Assembly (NCBI RefSeq): GCF_019649055.1
Contig: NW_026570236.1
Coordinates: forward strand, 930,001 to 994,000
Length of the DNA stretch: 64,000 nucleotides
From: Paramacrobiotus metropolitanus
Lineage: Eukaryota > Tardigrada > Eutardigrada > Parachela > Macrobiotidae
Reading direction: 5' to 3'
Within the stretch, counting starts at the first letter, position 1, and each line of letters starts with the position of its first letter. Shown one piece after another: positions 34,797-46,127 of the stretch. The notes beneath the pieces were generated by a model. The model was not told the DNA's origin, did not search any database, and worked only from the letters and a program-made list of their open reading frames with translations. A program made the translations under genes and the position numbers.

Positions 34797-35366
34797 GTTT
34801 CGGCGACGCTAATTATTTTGCCTCAGCGCTGTTATTATCTATGCGATATAATTATGTTCAGTTGCATGTTATCGTTTTATTTATACTGACCGTACGATAT
34901 TATGATCTAGCCGCTAAAATTAATTCTGTGGTTTAAGTGAAACTGTATAAACATGTTGATGCTGGATATTTGATTTTTTATGCTCAATGTTAACCTGTTT
35001 ATGATCTGTATTCAGCGTGTGTTTCAGAACTGTGTGCTGTTTCTGTTTATCATTAATTGTGTTATTATTCTCATATGTTGAATATTGATATTTGGCTCGA
35101 TGCATGTATATGCATGATACGTATGCTGGACATTATATTTATGCCTCAAGATAAAATTAAATAAAACTGTACCGTTTGGAGATCTGTAACTGTATGCATA
35201 TCACGCTAGCACAAACAGCAACAACTGCGCAATGGAATCTTAGTTTATTTTTAGAAACAGAAAACTGTACCAAATCAACCAAAACACACGGCGCATTACG
35301 ACTGCAGACAACTTTCGCACCACGGAAGACAGTTTTACCCTCATATTTCGGCTCAATCCTCAACCA
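34797..35366. other. Maverick spacer before polB
   Basis: No gene recognised. AATAAA near 35160 may end cargo gene 2; the polB promoter is expected in the following 200 bases. Confidence 0.35.
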
Positions 35367-38300
35367 ATGTCTCTGATGGCGGTGTCGGCGGAAGTACGTG
35401 AACTCTTCAGTCAACTTCTGGCGGAGCTTTTAGCTTACCATCAGGTGAACGGCAATGACAGAGTGCGTCTCGTTTTTGAGCACCCCGAATTAGCGAATCG
35501 TGCATTCTCAACGCCGGTGATGCCGGTGAGTCAACTAACTCCTGATTTTATCATCCAATTAATCATACGCATCATGCAAAGCGGAGCAAATTTTTATCTT
35601 TTTACCGACGATTTAAAAATTACTTTCACGCTCTGCCGTAATATTCTTGGACACGGTCGCTTATCAGCCAAAAAAGGCAGATTAATGTTCAAAGTGGATG
35701 AACTACTTGAGCGTTCACAGAGTATTATTTGCATTAAAAACAACGAAAAGTATGATCCTGATGGAACATTTTGTGCTTCCCGAGCCGTTGTGGTTGGATT
35801 AGCGAAAACGCTCGGTTTACCTGGCTATAAATCTGTACATGATTCAAAGAAGCGGAAACAACATGACCTAGCTGCACAACTACGTGCGGAGGCTGGTGTG
35901 CCGGATGGCCCCGTGGATTTTGATGGCATTGAAAAATTCGGTAACCTTCTACTGCATCGATACGATGCGCAGTTAATTGTCATCGATGCGGAACTCCAGT
36001 TCGAAATCACCTATTCCACACCTTTTCGAAAAAACTTCGTCGCTATACTATATTATAATCAACATTTCGATTGTGTAACCAAACCATGGACGATTCTGGG
36101 CTTTCGCGCGAGGTGCCTAATCTGTGGTAATTTTTACCACGATAAAAACCGTCACAAATGTTATCGTCCCTGTTACTCCTGCATGCAACCGGACTGTCGA
36201 TTGAATGATTTTGTGAAAAAAGTTTGCTACGACTGCAATCGCAACTTTTCATCCGTTGAATGTTTTGAAAAGCATAAAGAACGAATTGCTTACAAATCCA
36301 AAGATCTTACCGTTTGTGATGCTTGGAAGAAATGCGAAGACTGTAACAGGTAACTACTATAATTTTATTTCAATTTTTTTAACGTAACTAATAACATATG
36401 CAGTGAAATATAATTTGCGACTTTAAAAGCTAATTTATTAGGTACATTTTATTTAAATTTTTTTTAACGTAACTAATAACATATGCAGTGAAATATAATT
36501 TGCGACTTTAAAAGCTAATTTATTAGGTACATAAATCCGCCCGGCCGGAAGTACTCGGACCCACATGTCTGCTATGCGACGCTGTGCCTGAATTGTAAAG
36601 AATTTGTTCTCCCTAACCATTTATGCTATATTTTAAACGGAGAGAAAGCGCAAAACAAGAAAGCAAAACAGAAACGCAGAAAGCCCATGCGGTTGCATCT
36701 GAAGATGATGCTGTGTCGGATTTTCTGGACGATGATGCGGAAAGTGACGCAGTCAACGAAGAGTTTTGCGAAAATACAGAAGACGAGGCAAGTGATGACG
36801 CTGATGATGAGTATGAAAATTCCGGATCCCCGATTTCCAAATCAGACGGAAAACAACAAGCCCGTTTCGAGAACAAAAAATTTGTCTTTGATTTTGAAAC
36901 ATGTCTTGACAACAGTCGATATCACCAGCCGATGGTCGTTGCTGTGATGTGCTTGGATGATGACGCGTTTGAGATTTGTTTCAGTGGATACCAATGCGTT
37001 TCTGAACTACTCGAATGGATTTTTAAAAACTGCCGATCGTGCATATTTTTGTCACACAACGGAAAGCGTTACGACAATTTTTTCATCCTTAGTGGATTAG
37101 AAAAGGAAGGCCACATCGTCGAAAAAATTCAAGATGGCTCCAGTATTACAATGCTAAAAATTCCCGGGCTGAAGTGCAAGTTCATGACCACTGTCCTTTG
37201 CCAGTTCTCTTTTTGATTTGGGAATTGACCATTTAGTTTTGAAAGGATTTTTTCCGTACGCGTTCAACACGCCGGCAAACCAAAATTATCATGGACCGTT
37301 GCCAGGTAACAACTTCAGAATTAAAATTTTACCGTTCATGGCGTCAAAAATGGCGTCAAAATTTCAAAAATTCAATTTTTATTTAGGAAAAGAATATTTC
37401 GACTGCCCGCGGATGTCACGAAATAAATTTGAAGAATTCGAGAAGTGGTATGATGATGCCGTTAATACCTTTGGAAGCCATTACAACCTCCTGGAGGAAT
37501 GCAAGAAATACTGCGTGAACGACGTTTTGGTTTTAAGAGAATGTTGCCGGATCACACGCAAAAACTTCATGGATATGTTTCCTGGTATTGATCCATTCGA
37601 TTCTGTAACAAATCCGTCAGCAGTGCTTCTGGCTTTCCAAGTTCATTATTTGAAACCGAACACCATCGGGATTATTCCTCCAGGTGGTTACGGCGGGCGA
37701 CAAAATCAAAGTTTCAAAGGATTTCAGTGGTTGTCGCATATCGAAAGACAGTTGCAAGAGAAACAACCGGAGGATTTCCTTCAGACTGCTCGTTCAGCTG
37801 CAGGTGAAAAGTTTTTGGACGACAAAATATGTGTTGATGGATTTTGGGAACCCACCGGAACATGTTATCAGTTCTACGGGTGCTTTTGGCACGGTTGCAA
37901 AAAATGCTTCCCTGACCAACGGAAAATGAACACGGTCAGAATGCGTACTTTTGGCGAATTGCGGGAGGAAACGCTGAGGATTAAAAAAAAGATTGAAAGC
38001 TACGGCAGATTTTTTGTGGGAATTTGGGAATGTGAGTACGACGAATTGGTTAAAAGTGGAAAAATCATACCGCAGAAAGAATTTCGGCCACCACTGAATG
38101 TACGTGACCACTTGTTCGGCGGAAGGACGGAAATTTTTGCCATGTATAAAGAAATTCCGCCACCGCTGAAAGGAAAAGCTTTCGATTTCATATCCTTGTA
38201 CCCGTCAATAATGGTGTACGGCAAGTATCCTGTGGGCCATCCTACGATTCTTTACAATAACTTCGGCGACCCGTTCGACTTATCGGAATATTACGGCGTG

Positions 38301-39712
38301 ATTTATTGCCGTGTACTTCCCCCTAAGAATTTGTTTGTACCGACGTTGCCAATGCGACTGAAAGATGGAAGAACCGTCTACACGCTATGCAGAACATGTT
38401 CGGAAGAAGTAAATATTGCAAAACAGTGCGTGCATTCAGATGAACAACGGGAACTTGAAGGTGCATGGATCACTCCTTTGATGGAACAAGCTGTATCGGA
38501 CGGGTACAAAATTAGCAACATTTTTGAGATCCACCATTTCGAAGAAACGTCGCAATTCAATCCTGATACCAAAGACGGAGGAATTTTCGCTCAGTTTATT
38601 CTTGACTTAATCCGTGGCAAAATTGTGAACAGCGGGTTTCCGGCGCACATCGTGACGGAGGAAGAGAAATGGGATTACTGCCGCAACTATGCCGAAAAGC
38701 TAGGAATTGTTTTTGAACCTGACGAAGTGCAGCTAAATCCAGGCGCAAAATACTGTGCGAAAATTTGGGTCAACGCTGTGTGGGGCAGGTAAAAGCAATA
38801 TTTTCGATATTTTGTAGTGTGCTGCTGTACTAAATTTTTTATTAGGTTTGTTATGAAAGCGCTGTACCAGCAACATAAATACTGCACTACTTATAAGCAA
38901 ATGAAGGACATCGTTTTCAATACATCGTTCGAAACAAAAGATGTTCGGATCGTGAATAACGGCAAAGCGTTGGATGTCACCTATATGGAAAAGAAAAACT
39001 GGGTATTATATTTATTTCGGATTGATTTTTGTCAGTTTTATTCAGCACCGCATTTTATTTCTTTTAGGCTGCGCCAAACAAACGATGCAATCCGTACATT
39101 GGTGTTTTCACTAATGGTTTGGCTCAACTGAAGCTGTTGCAACAACTACGGCTAGTCGAGGATCGTCTTCTTTATTGCGACACGGACTCCGTTATGTTTG
39201 TTAGTGAACCGGAAAAGCCAGATCCACCTCTTGGAGATCTGTTGGGCGAGTTTTCCGATGATCTGGGTGGTAATTATTTCGTCGAATGGTTGGCACTGGC
39301 AAAGAAAACGTACTGCCAAATGATGTCTACCGGAGAAGAACGGATCAAATGCAAAGGTATTCCAAAAACCGAAGCGCTGAAGGATCGTTTCCATGGTTCG
39401 GTGCTATGGGACATGTTATTCAGCACTGGCCCATCAACTGTCCAAGCATGCGATGACATAACGTTCAAACGGAACACCACGGACTTTACCGTCCAAACTG
39501 TGCCTTTGCAGCGGCACGTGGGATGCACATTTACCAGCAGAGTGATCGGAGAAAATTTTGTAACGTACCCGCACGGATATGAAAATATTCCCTTTCCTAA
39601 AATCGGCTCGAAGGAAATGGATCTCGTATTTAATTTGCTTGAGAAATACACCCCTGCTATGTTGTATGAAAACATTGACGATGATGTGGCTCTCGAATCC
39701 TTAGTGGATTAG
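35367..39712 (+). CDS. protein-primed type family B DNA polymerase (Maverick polB)
   Basis: Replicates the element's DNA. Exons: 35367-36349, 36527-38788, 38846-39002, 39068-39712, all with GT/AG borders. Seen: a Cys-rich zinc-binding-like region (~36110-36345); exonuclease motif FVFDFET (~36880-36900) and SHNGKRYDNF (~37050); polymerase motif A DFISLYPS (~38185-38210), motif B-like KIWVNAVWGR (ending at 38788 plus the next exon base), motif C YCDTDS (~39173-39190). The catalytic aspartates are present. Two frame breaks occur: somewhere in 36600-36690, between the Cys-rich part and an acidic linker, and at the T run 37210-37214. The intron at 36350-36526 contains a 95-bp duplication that includes the acceptor. 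This is the longest gene of the element and lies downstream of the two cargo genes. Confidence 0.92.
36350..36526 (+). repeat. 95-bp tandem duplication spanning the polB intron acceptor
   Basis: The block beginning AACGTAACTAATAACATATG occurs at 36381 and again at 36476, each followed by TTTATTAG|GTACAT. Use of the first acceptor leads to a stop within about 10 codons; only the second keeps the frame open. Confidence 0.8.
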
Positions 39713-40049
39713 CATAATTTCTACTAACTCTGTTTTGCGTATCTTTATTTATGTTATGGTGTCAAAAATGGCGTCAAATGTATACTGTAGTCTTTTATTT
39801 TCGCATTGTACGTCAAAATACTGAATATTCTTTGCATTTATTATATTAAAAAATGTGAAACATCGGTGGACATTGTCTTCTTTCAAAGTAAAGCCGAGCA
39901 AAAAAGCGATAGCGCAGAAATATTTACAACTATTCAAAACTGAGTGCACACAGAGATTATTCGCTTTTCCGTTCTACATACAAATAATGTCAAAATAATA
40001 CGATTGCACAAGAATGATGAAATTTGCAGTACCAATGAGTGCACACAAA
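39713..40049. other. Maverick spacer after polB (convergent 3' ends)
   Basis: Lies between the polB stop and the end of the minus-strand gene. It contains motif site 3 and no open frame of note. Confidence 0.35.
39757..39785 (-). repeat. TTTGACGCC...TAT motif, site 3 (after polB)
   Basis: The reverse complement reads ACATTTGACGCCATTTTTGA followed by CACC, in the spacer between polB and the minus-strand gene at 40050. Confidence 0.5.
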
Positions 40050-40619
40050 TTATTCCAATATGCATTCTGCCATGTGCAATGCAGAAATTTCCATATCCCA
40101 GGCTTCCGGCTTGTTGAGATGTCCCAGCGGCAAATCCTGTCCTAGTTCATTCTCCAAGCGGTGGAGTAAGTAACACAACGTTGACCAAGTTCCCGCAATA
40201 GACTTCACCCCCTGTGCAATCCGAATACATTGTTCTTTGTCGACACTAGTTTCAAGTGGCGTTGGAAAACACGTCACGGTGGTGTTTCGCTTTCCACGGA
40301 AAGAGATCGTTTGAGCAGTACCATCCGTGCGAGCCAGATGCATATTATCAATGACCGAGCGATCTTCAAAAATTCGGAATAACTGGGCCATTTCTAAATC
40401 GTGTAGACAGATGCCGTTCTTTTCAATGAGGTCCAAATCGACAACGTTTGCTTCAAGGGTCGTAACCATTTTCACCTTCCGGTCACACCAAGTCACTAAC
40501 ACCATAACACTGCAATTTAAATAATACACTGTCGCCCCATCAATACTTCCGATTTCACGAAACTCATTCCTCAGAGCCTCAATGTACTCTTTATATCTAA
40601 TTTCAAATGCAGCGTCCAT
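40050..40619 (-). CDS. Maverick gene, unknown 189-residue protein
   Basis: Not recognised. A single unbroken frame from ATG at 40619, on the opposite strand to polB and integrase. The protein is acidic to neutral with mixed helices and strands, including SVMVLVTWCDRKVKMVTT and a carboxyl half with conserved-looking Cys and Trp residues (TWSTLCYLLHRLENELG). It has no signal peptide or membrane segment. The uninterrupted frame, amid neighbours that carry breaks, supports that it is a real gene. Confidence 0.6.
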   Translation of the reverse strand: MDAAFEIRYKEYIEALRNEFREIGSIDGATVYYLNCSVMVLVTWCDRKVKMVTTLEANVVDLDLIEKNGICLHDLEMAQLFRIFEDRSVIDNMHLARTDGTAQTISFRGKRNTTVTCFPTPLETSVDKEQCIRIAQGVKSIAGTWSTLCYLLHRLENELGQDLPLGHLNKPEAWDMEISALHMAECILE

Positions 40620-40871
40620 TGCAAAAAATATAAGAACCCCTTACTAAACCAAATACAAATGGAGAGATCTAAAATTTGCAATCTTTTGCTGGTAGCCGGA
40701 CACAGCCGATTATCATCAGTGTACTTGTGGGCAGCACCAACTATTTAGGCACGCGATTGGTCAGAAAGAAAAAATAAAAAATTGCTGCCAAGATGGACGC
40801 GCAACAGATACAACGCCACGTGCTTCACATTTCACTCATCAGTTGGTTTCTTCAATTTTTTTAGCCTAAAA

Positions 40872-41279
40872 ATGTCGCATTTGAGAGCCGAAAATAATGG
40901 GCGTTTAAAAAGCGAGCTTGTGTCAGGGCTTTGCTCTTCCGGAAGTTCTCGCTTACCAGTACATGATCAAAAATCCCTTTTGTATAAACGCAGTGTCTCT
41001 GCCTTCAAATTTATCGTTGCGTATTTGATGAACCAGCAGTTCATGCAATCGGAGCGTTTGGCCTGCAAGGGCTGTTATTCGGTGTCACTGGAGCATTCAT
41101 GCAAAAACCGGCTCAATGATCGTAACTTGAAGTCTTCAGTCTTTTATATTTTATTAAACACTCTCAACAAAAGAAAGCTGAAAAGAATTTTCAACCAGGT
41201 TTTCGAGGAATATACAGGCGAAAAGAATAAAATCTGCACTTGTATTTTATATTATAAATGCCTATCTGGAGACCGCTGA
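40872..41279 (+). CDS. Maverick gene, small protein with C..C...H.C motif
   Basis: Function unknown. From ATG at 40872 (context AAAATGTC) 135 residues. It contains ACKGCYSVSLEHSC, a zinc-knuckle-like arrangement; from memory, similar CxGC...HxC segments occur in small conserved Polinton proteins, which I could not verify. The carboxyl part is rich in Lys and Asn. It lies about 70 bp before the integrase frame. Confidence 0.55.
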   Translation: MSHLRAENNGRLKSELVSGLCSSGSSRLPVHDQKSLLYKRSVSAFKFIVAYLMNQQFMQSERLACKGCYSVSLEHSCKNRLNDRNLKSSVFYILLNTLNKRKLKRIFNQVFEEYTGEKNKICTCILYYKCLSGDR

Positions 41280-41345
41280 TGCGTAAACAGTTTTTGGATA
41301 ACGCTCTTCCTAAAGGTTTGGACAAAAAATTGGTTAGAATCATTC

Positions 41346-42397
41346 ATGGAATCATTGTTGAAAAAAATTTATCTTAACCCAGCATCACCTGGGGGTTTCG
41401 GTGGCATCAGAAAACTTCTTCATGCCGCAAGAAATGAATCAAGTGAAAAGATTTCTGAAATGATGTGCGTGAATTTCTCACAGCTCAGCCAGCTTACTCT
41501 TTGCATAAACCTGTCAAGAAAAAATTTGCTCGCCGACCGTTTGTTGTTATGTCATTTGGTGAACAACTCCAAGCCGATTTAATTGACTACAGTTCATTAG
41601 CTATACACAATGACGGATATAGCTATTTGCTTGTGGTAGTCGAATGTTTTTCACGTCAAGCGTGGGTGGAACCTCTCCGGCAAAAATCTGGTATTCAAGT
41701 AAAGGATGCTCTTCAAAAAATTTTACAACGTTGCGGTTTTCATCCAGTGCGACTGCAAACGGACCTGGGAAAAGAGTTTTACAACCAACATGTTTCTGGT
41801 TTGTTAAAAGAGTATAATATTGATCATTTTTCTACTCAGAACGCTGAAATAAAAGCCGGTTTAGTGGAACGTCTTAACAGAACAATTTCAACAAAATTAT
41901 TTCGCTATCTCACATTTAACAAATCAAAGAGATGGATTGATGTTATACAAGATATTTTGGATTCATACAATAATTCGCCACATCGCTCACTAAAAAACCA
42001 TACGCCTAAAGAAGTAAACAAGGAAAGCGAAGCAGAGTTCGTGAAAATAATGAAAGAAACGTGGAAACTTAATCATATTTTGACAAGAAATTCGAAAAAC
42101 AACATTGGAGTGGGAGACTACGTTCGATTAAGTTTAAAAAAAACTTCCCATGAAAAGGGATACACGATTGGGTGGACCATCGAAGTGTACAGAATAAAAA
42201 GCAAAGATACAAAAGATGGCGTGGAAGTATTTTTTGTGGAGGATTTGAAAGGGGAGCAATTAGAAGGAAAATTTTACCTTGAAGAATTGCAAAAAGTGGC
42301 GAAAGAAACGAATGAATCCGCTGAAATCGTTGTTATTGGAAAACAGAGAAACAAAGGAATAAAAAATTTGATGAATGGATTTCAGTTTCCGAGTTAG
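41346..42397 (+). CDS. Maverick integrase (retroviral-like DDE, rve)
   Basis: Inserts the element into host DNA. Seen: an amino region ending in LHKPVKKKF; the catalytic core with QADLIDYSS (first Asp), LQTDLGKEF (second Asp) and IKAGLVERLN (Glu), spaced as in rve integrases; then a carboxyl SH3/chromo-like region starting GVGDYVRLSLKK. A one-base frame change occurs at the A run near 41459-41461, between the amino region and the core. Start at 41346 is the first ATG of the upstream frame (context TTCATGG). The gene lies head-to-tail with the capsid genes. Confidence 0.93.
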
Positions 42398-42433
42398 CTA
42401 AACGTGGTCTTGTGCTTGTTTAAATAATCAATC

Positions 42434-42835
42434 ATGGATTTTACTATTACCGCGACTTCTGATAAGCTGATTGGCAATACTGCCTCTGAATTTACCGTGT
42501 ATTTACCCGATTATATCCAACTTTCATCGGATTATGAAATGGCTTTAACGTTTATACAGTGTCCGAAGCCAATAAATTCTGATGTAACCACCCTTTTTGT
42601 GCACTCTGATTTGATAAGAAGCCAAATTTTAAATAATTCACGTGTTTCACTATTAGCTTTGCTGTCCGTTAAAGAAGCATGTGGCGGAAACGCATCGAAA
42701 CGTGGATCGTATACTGACATTGCCGTCAATCAGTTTGACAGAATTTCATTTTCAATAACGGATGCAAGTGGCAAAAACATTTCATTTGAAAAAGGCGCTA
42801 CCACTATACTTCAGTTATATTTTCGGAAAAAATAA
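42434..42835 (+). CDS. Maverick short capsid-associated protein (minor capsid/penton-like candidate)
   Basis: 133 residues from ATG 42434. The amino half, FTVYLPDYIQLSSDYEMAL, has the pattern of the jelly-roll-like amino region seen in conserved Polinton structural proteins (LP..I.L...YE.AL..I..P). The usual protein is much longer, so this is short for the family or a separate gene with only that region. It is followed after two bases by the next ATG, which suggests joint expression. Confidence 0.55.
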   Translation: MDFTITATSDKLIGNTASEFTVYLPDYIQLSSDYEMALTFIQCPKPINSDVTTLFVHSDLIRSQILNNSRVSLLALLSVKEACGGNASKRGSYTDIAVNQFDRISFSITDASGKNISFEKGATTILQLYFRKK

Positions 42836-42837
42836 TC

Positions 42838-43338
42838 ATGGATGATATCCAAACGTTCAGCATACCTGCTCAGGTTTATGTGCAGCTATTATCACCAACA
42901 TATAACCACAGCGAAGGGCATGCACAAACTGGGTATGGTGCTATTGGGAATTTTTTTGGTAGTTTGGCCAGAACGGCTAAGAATATAATATTTCCAAACC
43001 TCGTAAGGTTAGGGAAAAATGTTGTTAACGACGTTCTTCATAACAAGACGGCTCTGTTGGATTCGGCTCGGAATCATACTGTGGAAGCTATGCAAAACAT
43101 CGCTAGTAAAATTCAGGGAGGGTCCGGAAAGCGAAGAAAGCGCAGAACTAGCTCCAGAAAAGTTGTCAAAAATATAGAAAAGCCAATCACGAAGCGGAAG
43201 CGTCGCCATCGAAAAAAGAAGCAGCCAGCAAAACCGAGAAAGCGAGCTGCTAAACGTCACAAGAAATCAAAAGTGAAAAAATCTTCGAAGAAGAAAAGGC
43301 TGCGTTTTCCTCTGAGTAATCTACTGAATCAGAAATAA
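42838..43338 (+). CDS. Maverick basic core-like protein (PX-like)
   Basis: 166 residues. The amino half has a glycine-containing amphipathic segment (YGAIGNFFGSLARTAKN) and the carboxyl half is almost wholly Lys/Arg (runs such as KRKRRHRKKKQPAKPRKR). This layout resembles adenovirus-like core/pX proteins of Polintons, expected to bind DNA inside the particle. The frame is complete and lies directly before the major capsid gene. Confidence 0.65.
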   Translation: MDDIQTFSIPAQVYVQLLSPTYNHSEGHAQTGYGAIGNFFGSLARTAKNIIFPNLVRLGKNVVNDVLHNKTALLDSARNHTVEAMQNIASKIQGGSGKRRKRRTSSRKVVKNIEKPITKRKRRHRKKKQPAKPRKRAAKRHKKSKVKKSSKKKRLRFPLSNLLNQK

Positions 43339-43364
43339 TTTCCATAGAAAGCTACGTGGCAATT

Positions 43365-44692
43365 ATGGATCTTCAATCAGCTCCTCTATGTTTAAAGTCT
43401 GAGTTGGACCACTTTTCGTTTCCGCCTACCCAAACGGCTATCGAATCTGCAAAATATGTATCTTATAACACAATTGGGAATACTCTTGATGTTGATACCC
43501 TGTCATGGGAAATCGCTGGGACTCCCGATGAAATGATTGATTTGGCTCACAGTGTGATTTTGTTAGATGTTTGTGTACGAACCTCAGGAAACGCACTACC
43601 AGCGGATGCATTAAATTTTGGTGCAGTGAATAATTTAGCGCGTAGTTTATTTAGCGGACACGAACTTTTATTTAACGGCGAATCAGTTTCATCGATACCA
43701 TCGTTATCACACTACGCATCGTACTTTGAGAATTTATTTAATTATGGAGAGCATGGTCATGAGCAGCTGTCACATGCTGGATGGGTTCCCGAAACCCCGG
43801 GTCAATTCGACACGTTGTTGCTGGCAGTACCCGACCCAAATGATAATGACTTGAAAGTTAACGAAGCGTATGTTGCCCGAAACCTGTCTCTTAAAGCGGG
43901 AATCACACTGCGTCTGTTTTTAAATTTCCGTCTGATTTGGCTAACCAGCAGCGTCTAATTCCGACTAAAGTGGACATGAAACTTGTTTTAACACGGGCTA
44001 AAGATAAATTTGTTCTTATGTCAAGCGTTCCAGCCCTAGATTTAAAAACTGTTATTCAGAGAGCAACACTACGTTTGAAAAAAATTAGGTTGGACCCAGA
44101 ATTTTTGCTCGCTCATGAAATTATGTTGCAAAAACGTAATGCCTTAATTCCGTTCATTGAATCAAACATTATGGAAATGACTATCCCGAACGGAAGTAGT
44201 CATTGGTCGCGGGACGATTTATTCCGCGGGACAATTCCCAAACAAATTCTTGTCGGTATTGTACATTCGCAAGCTGTTGGCGGCGTGTTAACAAGAAACC
44301 CATATAATTTCGTTCTTGCTGGAGTTGGTCAGATTGTAACTTATATCAACTCGGAGCCGTTTCCAGGGAAGCCTTTAGAATTAGGGGATCACAATTACCG
44401 CGATGGTTATCTAAGCTTAACGGAAACAACCGGAATGCTGTTTAAGAATTCGTGTCTGTCTTTTATGCAAGGCGACTGGGGACGTGGGTTTGCAATTTAC
44501 GGGTTCAATTTAGAACCGGATGTCGGAGACCATTCATGCATTAATGCGCCTCGCAAAGGAATTTTAGGATTGTCAATTACATTTTCCACACCAACAACCG
44601 AGACCTATTCAATTTTAATTTACCACAACAGAAACGCGCTGATAGAAATTGATTCTCGCCGGAATGTTTACTGCCCCTATAGGCGTGCCTAA
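43365..44692 (+). CDS. Maverick major capsid protein (double jelly-roll type)
   Basis: Predicted shell protein. Start chosen at ATG 43365 (ATTATGG); the frame opens nine bases earlier at a GTG. The first part runs to about 43916 and the second to 44692; they are joined only if the five-T run at 43917-43921 has lost a base. Typical segments: SLSHYASYFENLFNYG, LIPTKVDMKLVLTRAKDKF, LLAHEIMLQKRNALIPF, PKQILVGIVHSQA and NPYNFV, the order seen in Polinton capsids. About 442 residues if continuous, close to the usual size. Confidence 0.85.
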
Positions 44693-44704
44693 CAAAAAAA
44701 AACA

Positions 44705-45009
44705 ATGAATAACTACGAAATACTGGACATTATTCAACACGACGCCTGTTTGGCGAAGCATTTTTTAGGCGTGTATTCACGGGACACACTGCCATCCGGC
44801 ATTCAAACTAGGTTTCCTTGTGCACTCCTTGTGCACTCATTGCTATTACTGATAAACTTGAATATCCGAAAAATCTGAAGCGCAATGATGTTTTATTAAA
44901 TAAGTTTGCACGACGATTTTTACACATATGTAAACATCCGGAACGTTGCTTGAAACGTCATCCGAAAAAATTGCAATATTCGTTGCCGATGTACAAAGTA
45001 ATAAAGTGA
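44705..45009 (+). pseudogene. Maverick maturation protease (adenain-like), internally deleted
   Basis: The amino end (from ATG 44705, NNYEILDIIQHDACLAKHFLGVYSRDTLP is recognisable in part) and the carboxyl end (LKRNDVLLNKFARRF) of a Polinton cysteine protease are present in different frames. The central part, with the catalytic His and Cys region, is missing. A short direct repeat CTTGTGCACTC is doubled near 44816-44838 at the join. About 100 codons remain of the usual ~180-200. AATAAA at 45000 overlaps the end. It cannot be an active protease. Confidence 0.65.
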
Positions 45010-45085
45010 AAAACATATTTTCATGTTGCTGTTGGAAATTTATCAAATAGTAAGCAAAGCATAAGACACAATAAGCATAATAAAG

Positions 45086-45790
45086 TTAGTATCGTCGCCA
45101 TGATGTACTTGGTGTAGCGTTTACGCTGCCGCGACCACTACGGGTTCCACTTCCCGAGCCTTCAAATTCATCCCCATCAGCCGTTTCATACAGTCGACGC
45201 CGTTGCGCATTAGAAATTAAACTTGCTGGAACGTTTGAGTACTTCATCGCATTTATTAACGTCATTAAACCAGTTGGTGTGTAAGTGCTGGTTGGATTTG
45301 TTGGCGCTGTCACCCAGCGCAGAAGATCAACAATATTGGTCCCCGGTAACGCCATGCCATCGTTAATTATATTCCAATTATCCGCAACACTAAAATTCGT
45401 GTGTTCCAGAAGATGATTTAAAATCTTCTGAGCGTTACCTTGTTGCTTGCTTGGCAATAAATCTTTAATTTTGCTCGTAACGTGTTCGCTTGCGTCTGTG
45501 GTGTCGACAGGCTGCGGAATAGATAATTTTCCCGGTGGCATTGCAGTAGCTTGGTATAACATATTTCCATAGCGTGAAAAAGCATCATCGTGCACAGCTA
45601 GTTTTTCTTTTGCGGATAAGTTAGGATTATGTAACGCATTATTACCATCCGAATATGCATTATATAATGGTTGAGCGAACCGATCCGTATGCGCATGTGT
45701 TGAAGGAAAGTTGAAGAGGTTTGTTGCTTGGGCATCTCTGTGTTGTGCCAACTGGTCAGCGTTAAGTAGAAACATTTTACGTGCAGCCAT
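45086..45790 (-). CDS. conserved Maverick protein (KMxLV-type), function unknown
   Basis: Start chosen at ATG 45790 (MAARKMFLLNADQL); the frame opens at a non-ATG codon upstream. It resembles the conserved Polinton protein that begins RKM.LV and contains L...LS..EK...Y...L.RY (here LHNPNLSAKEKLAVHDDAFSRY). The carboxyl end is Gly/Ser/Arg-rich. It is the last gene of a minus-strand cluster, 7 bp after the preceding stop. Confidence 0.65.
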   Translation of the reverse strand: MAARKMFLLNADQLAQHRDAQATNLFNFPSTHAHTDRFAQPLYNAYSDGNNALHNPNLSAKEKLAVHDDAFSRYGNMLYQATAMPPGKLSIPQPVDTTDASEHVTSKIKDLLPSKQQGNAQKILNHLLEHTNFSVADNWNIINDGMALPGTNIVDLLRWVTAPTNPTSTYTPTGLMTLINAMKYSNVPASLISNAQRRRLYETADGDEFEGSGSGTRSGRGSVNATPSTSWRRY

Positions 45791-45797
45791 ATTAGTT

Positions 45798-46127
45798 TTA
45801 AATTTTTCCCAAAACAAAGCTTAAAACAGGGGGTAAAATCAGAGATAATAACGCGGCACCTTTTGCTAGAAGGAAATTTCTTTTCTTGCGACGAGAAACG
45901 TTGCGCTTTGATAATAATTTCACATACGGCAGCACACGTTTAAGCTGTGCAGCTTTGCTTGTTTCAGTGACAGGAACTACTCCTTCAACAATTTGTAACG
46001 CACACTCAGAAATAGCATCAATAAGAGTATTTTCAGAGTTTTTGATGATTGCTTTGATCAGCTTTGGTTTGCCTTTTGCAATAGATGATAGTAAGTCCAG
46101 ATTAGAAACGGTATGACTGCGCTCCAT
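45798..46127 (-). CDS. conserved small Maverick protein (KPKLIKAIIK type)
   Basis: 109 residues: AKGKPKLIKAIIK, LIDAISECALQIVEG, a basic stretch SKRNVSRRKKRNFLLAKG and a hydrophobic carboxyl end. I know this pattern from small proteins associated with Mavericks; the function is unknown. Its ATG overlaps the ATPase stop codon by one base (TAATG). Confidence 0.7.
   Translation of the reverse strand: MERSHTVSNLDLLSSIAKGKPKLIKAIIKNSENTLIDAISECALQIVEGVVPVTETSKAAQLKRVLPYVKLLSKRNVSRRKKRNFLLAKGAALLSLILPPVLSFVLGKI

Noticed and set aside
37338-37362. Repeated GGCGTCAAAA in polB as a further copy of the GACGCC motif
   Set aside because: It is explained by the duplicated MASK codons and lacks the TATAA part.
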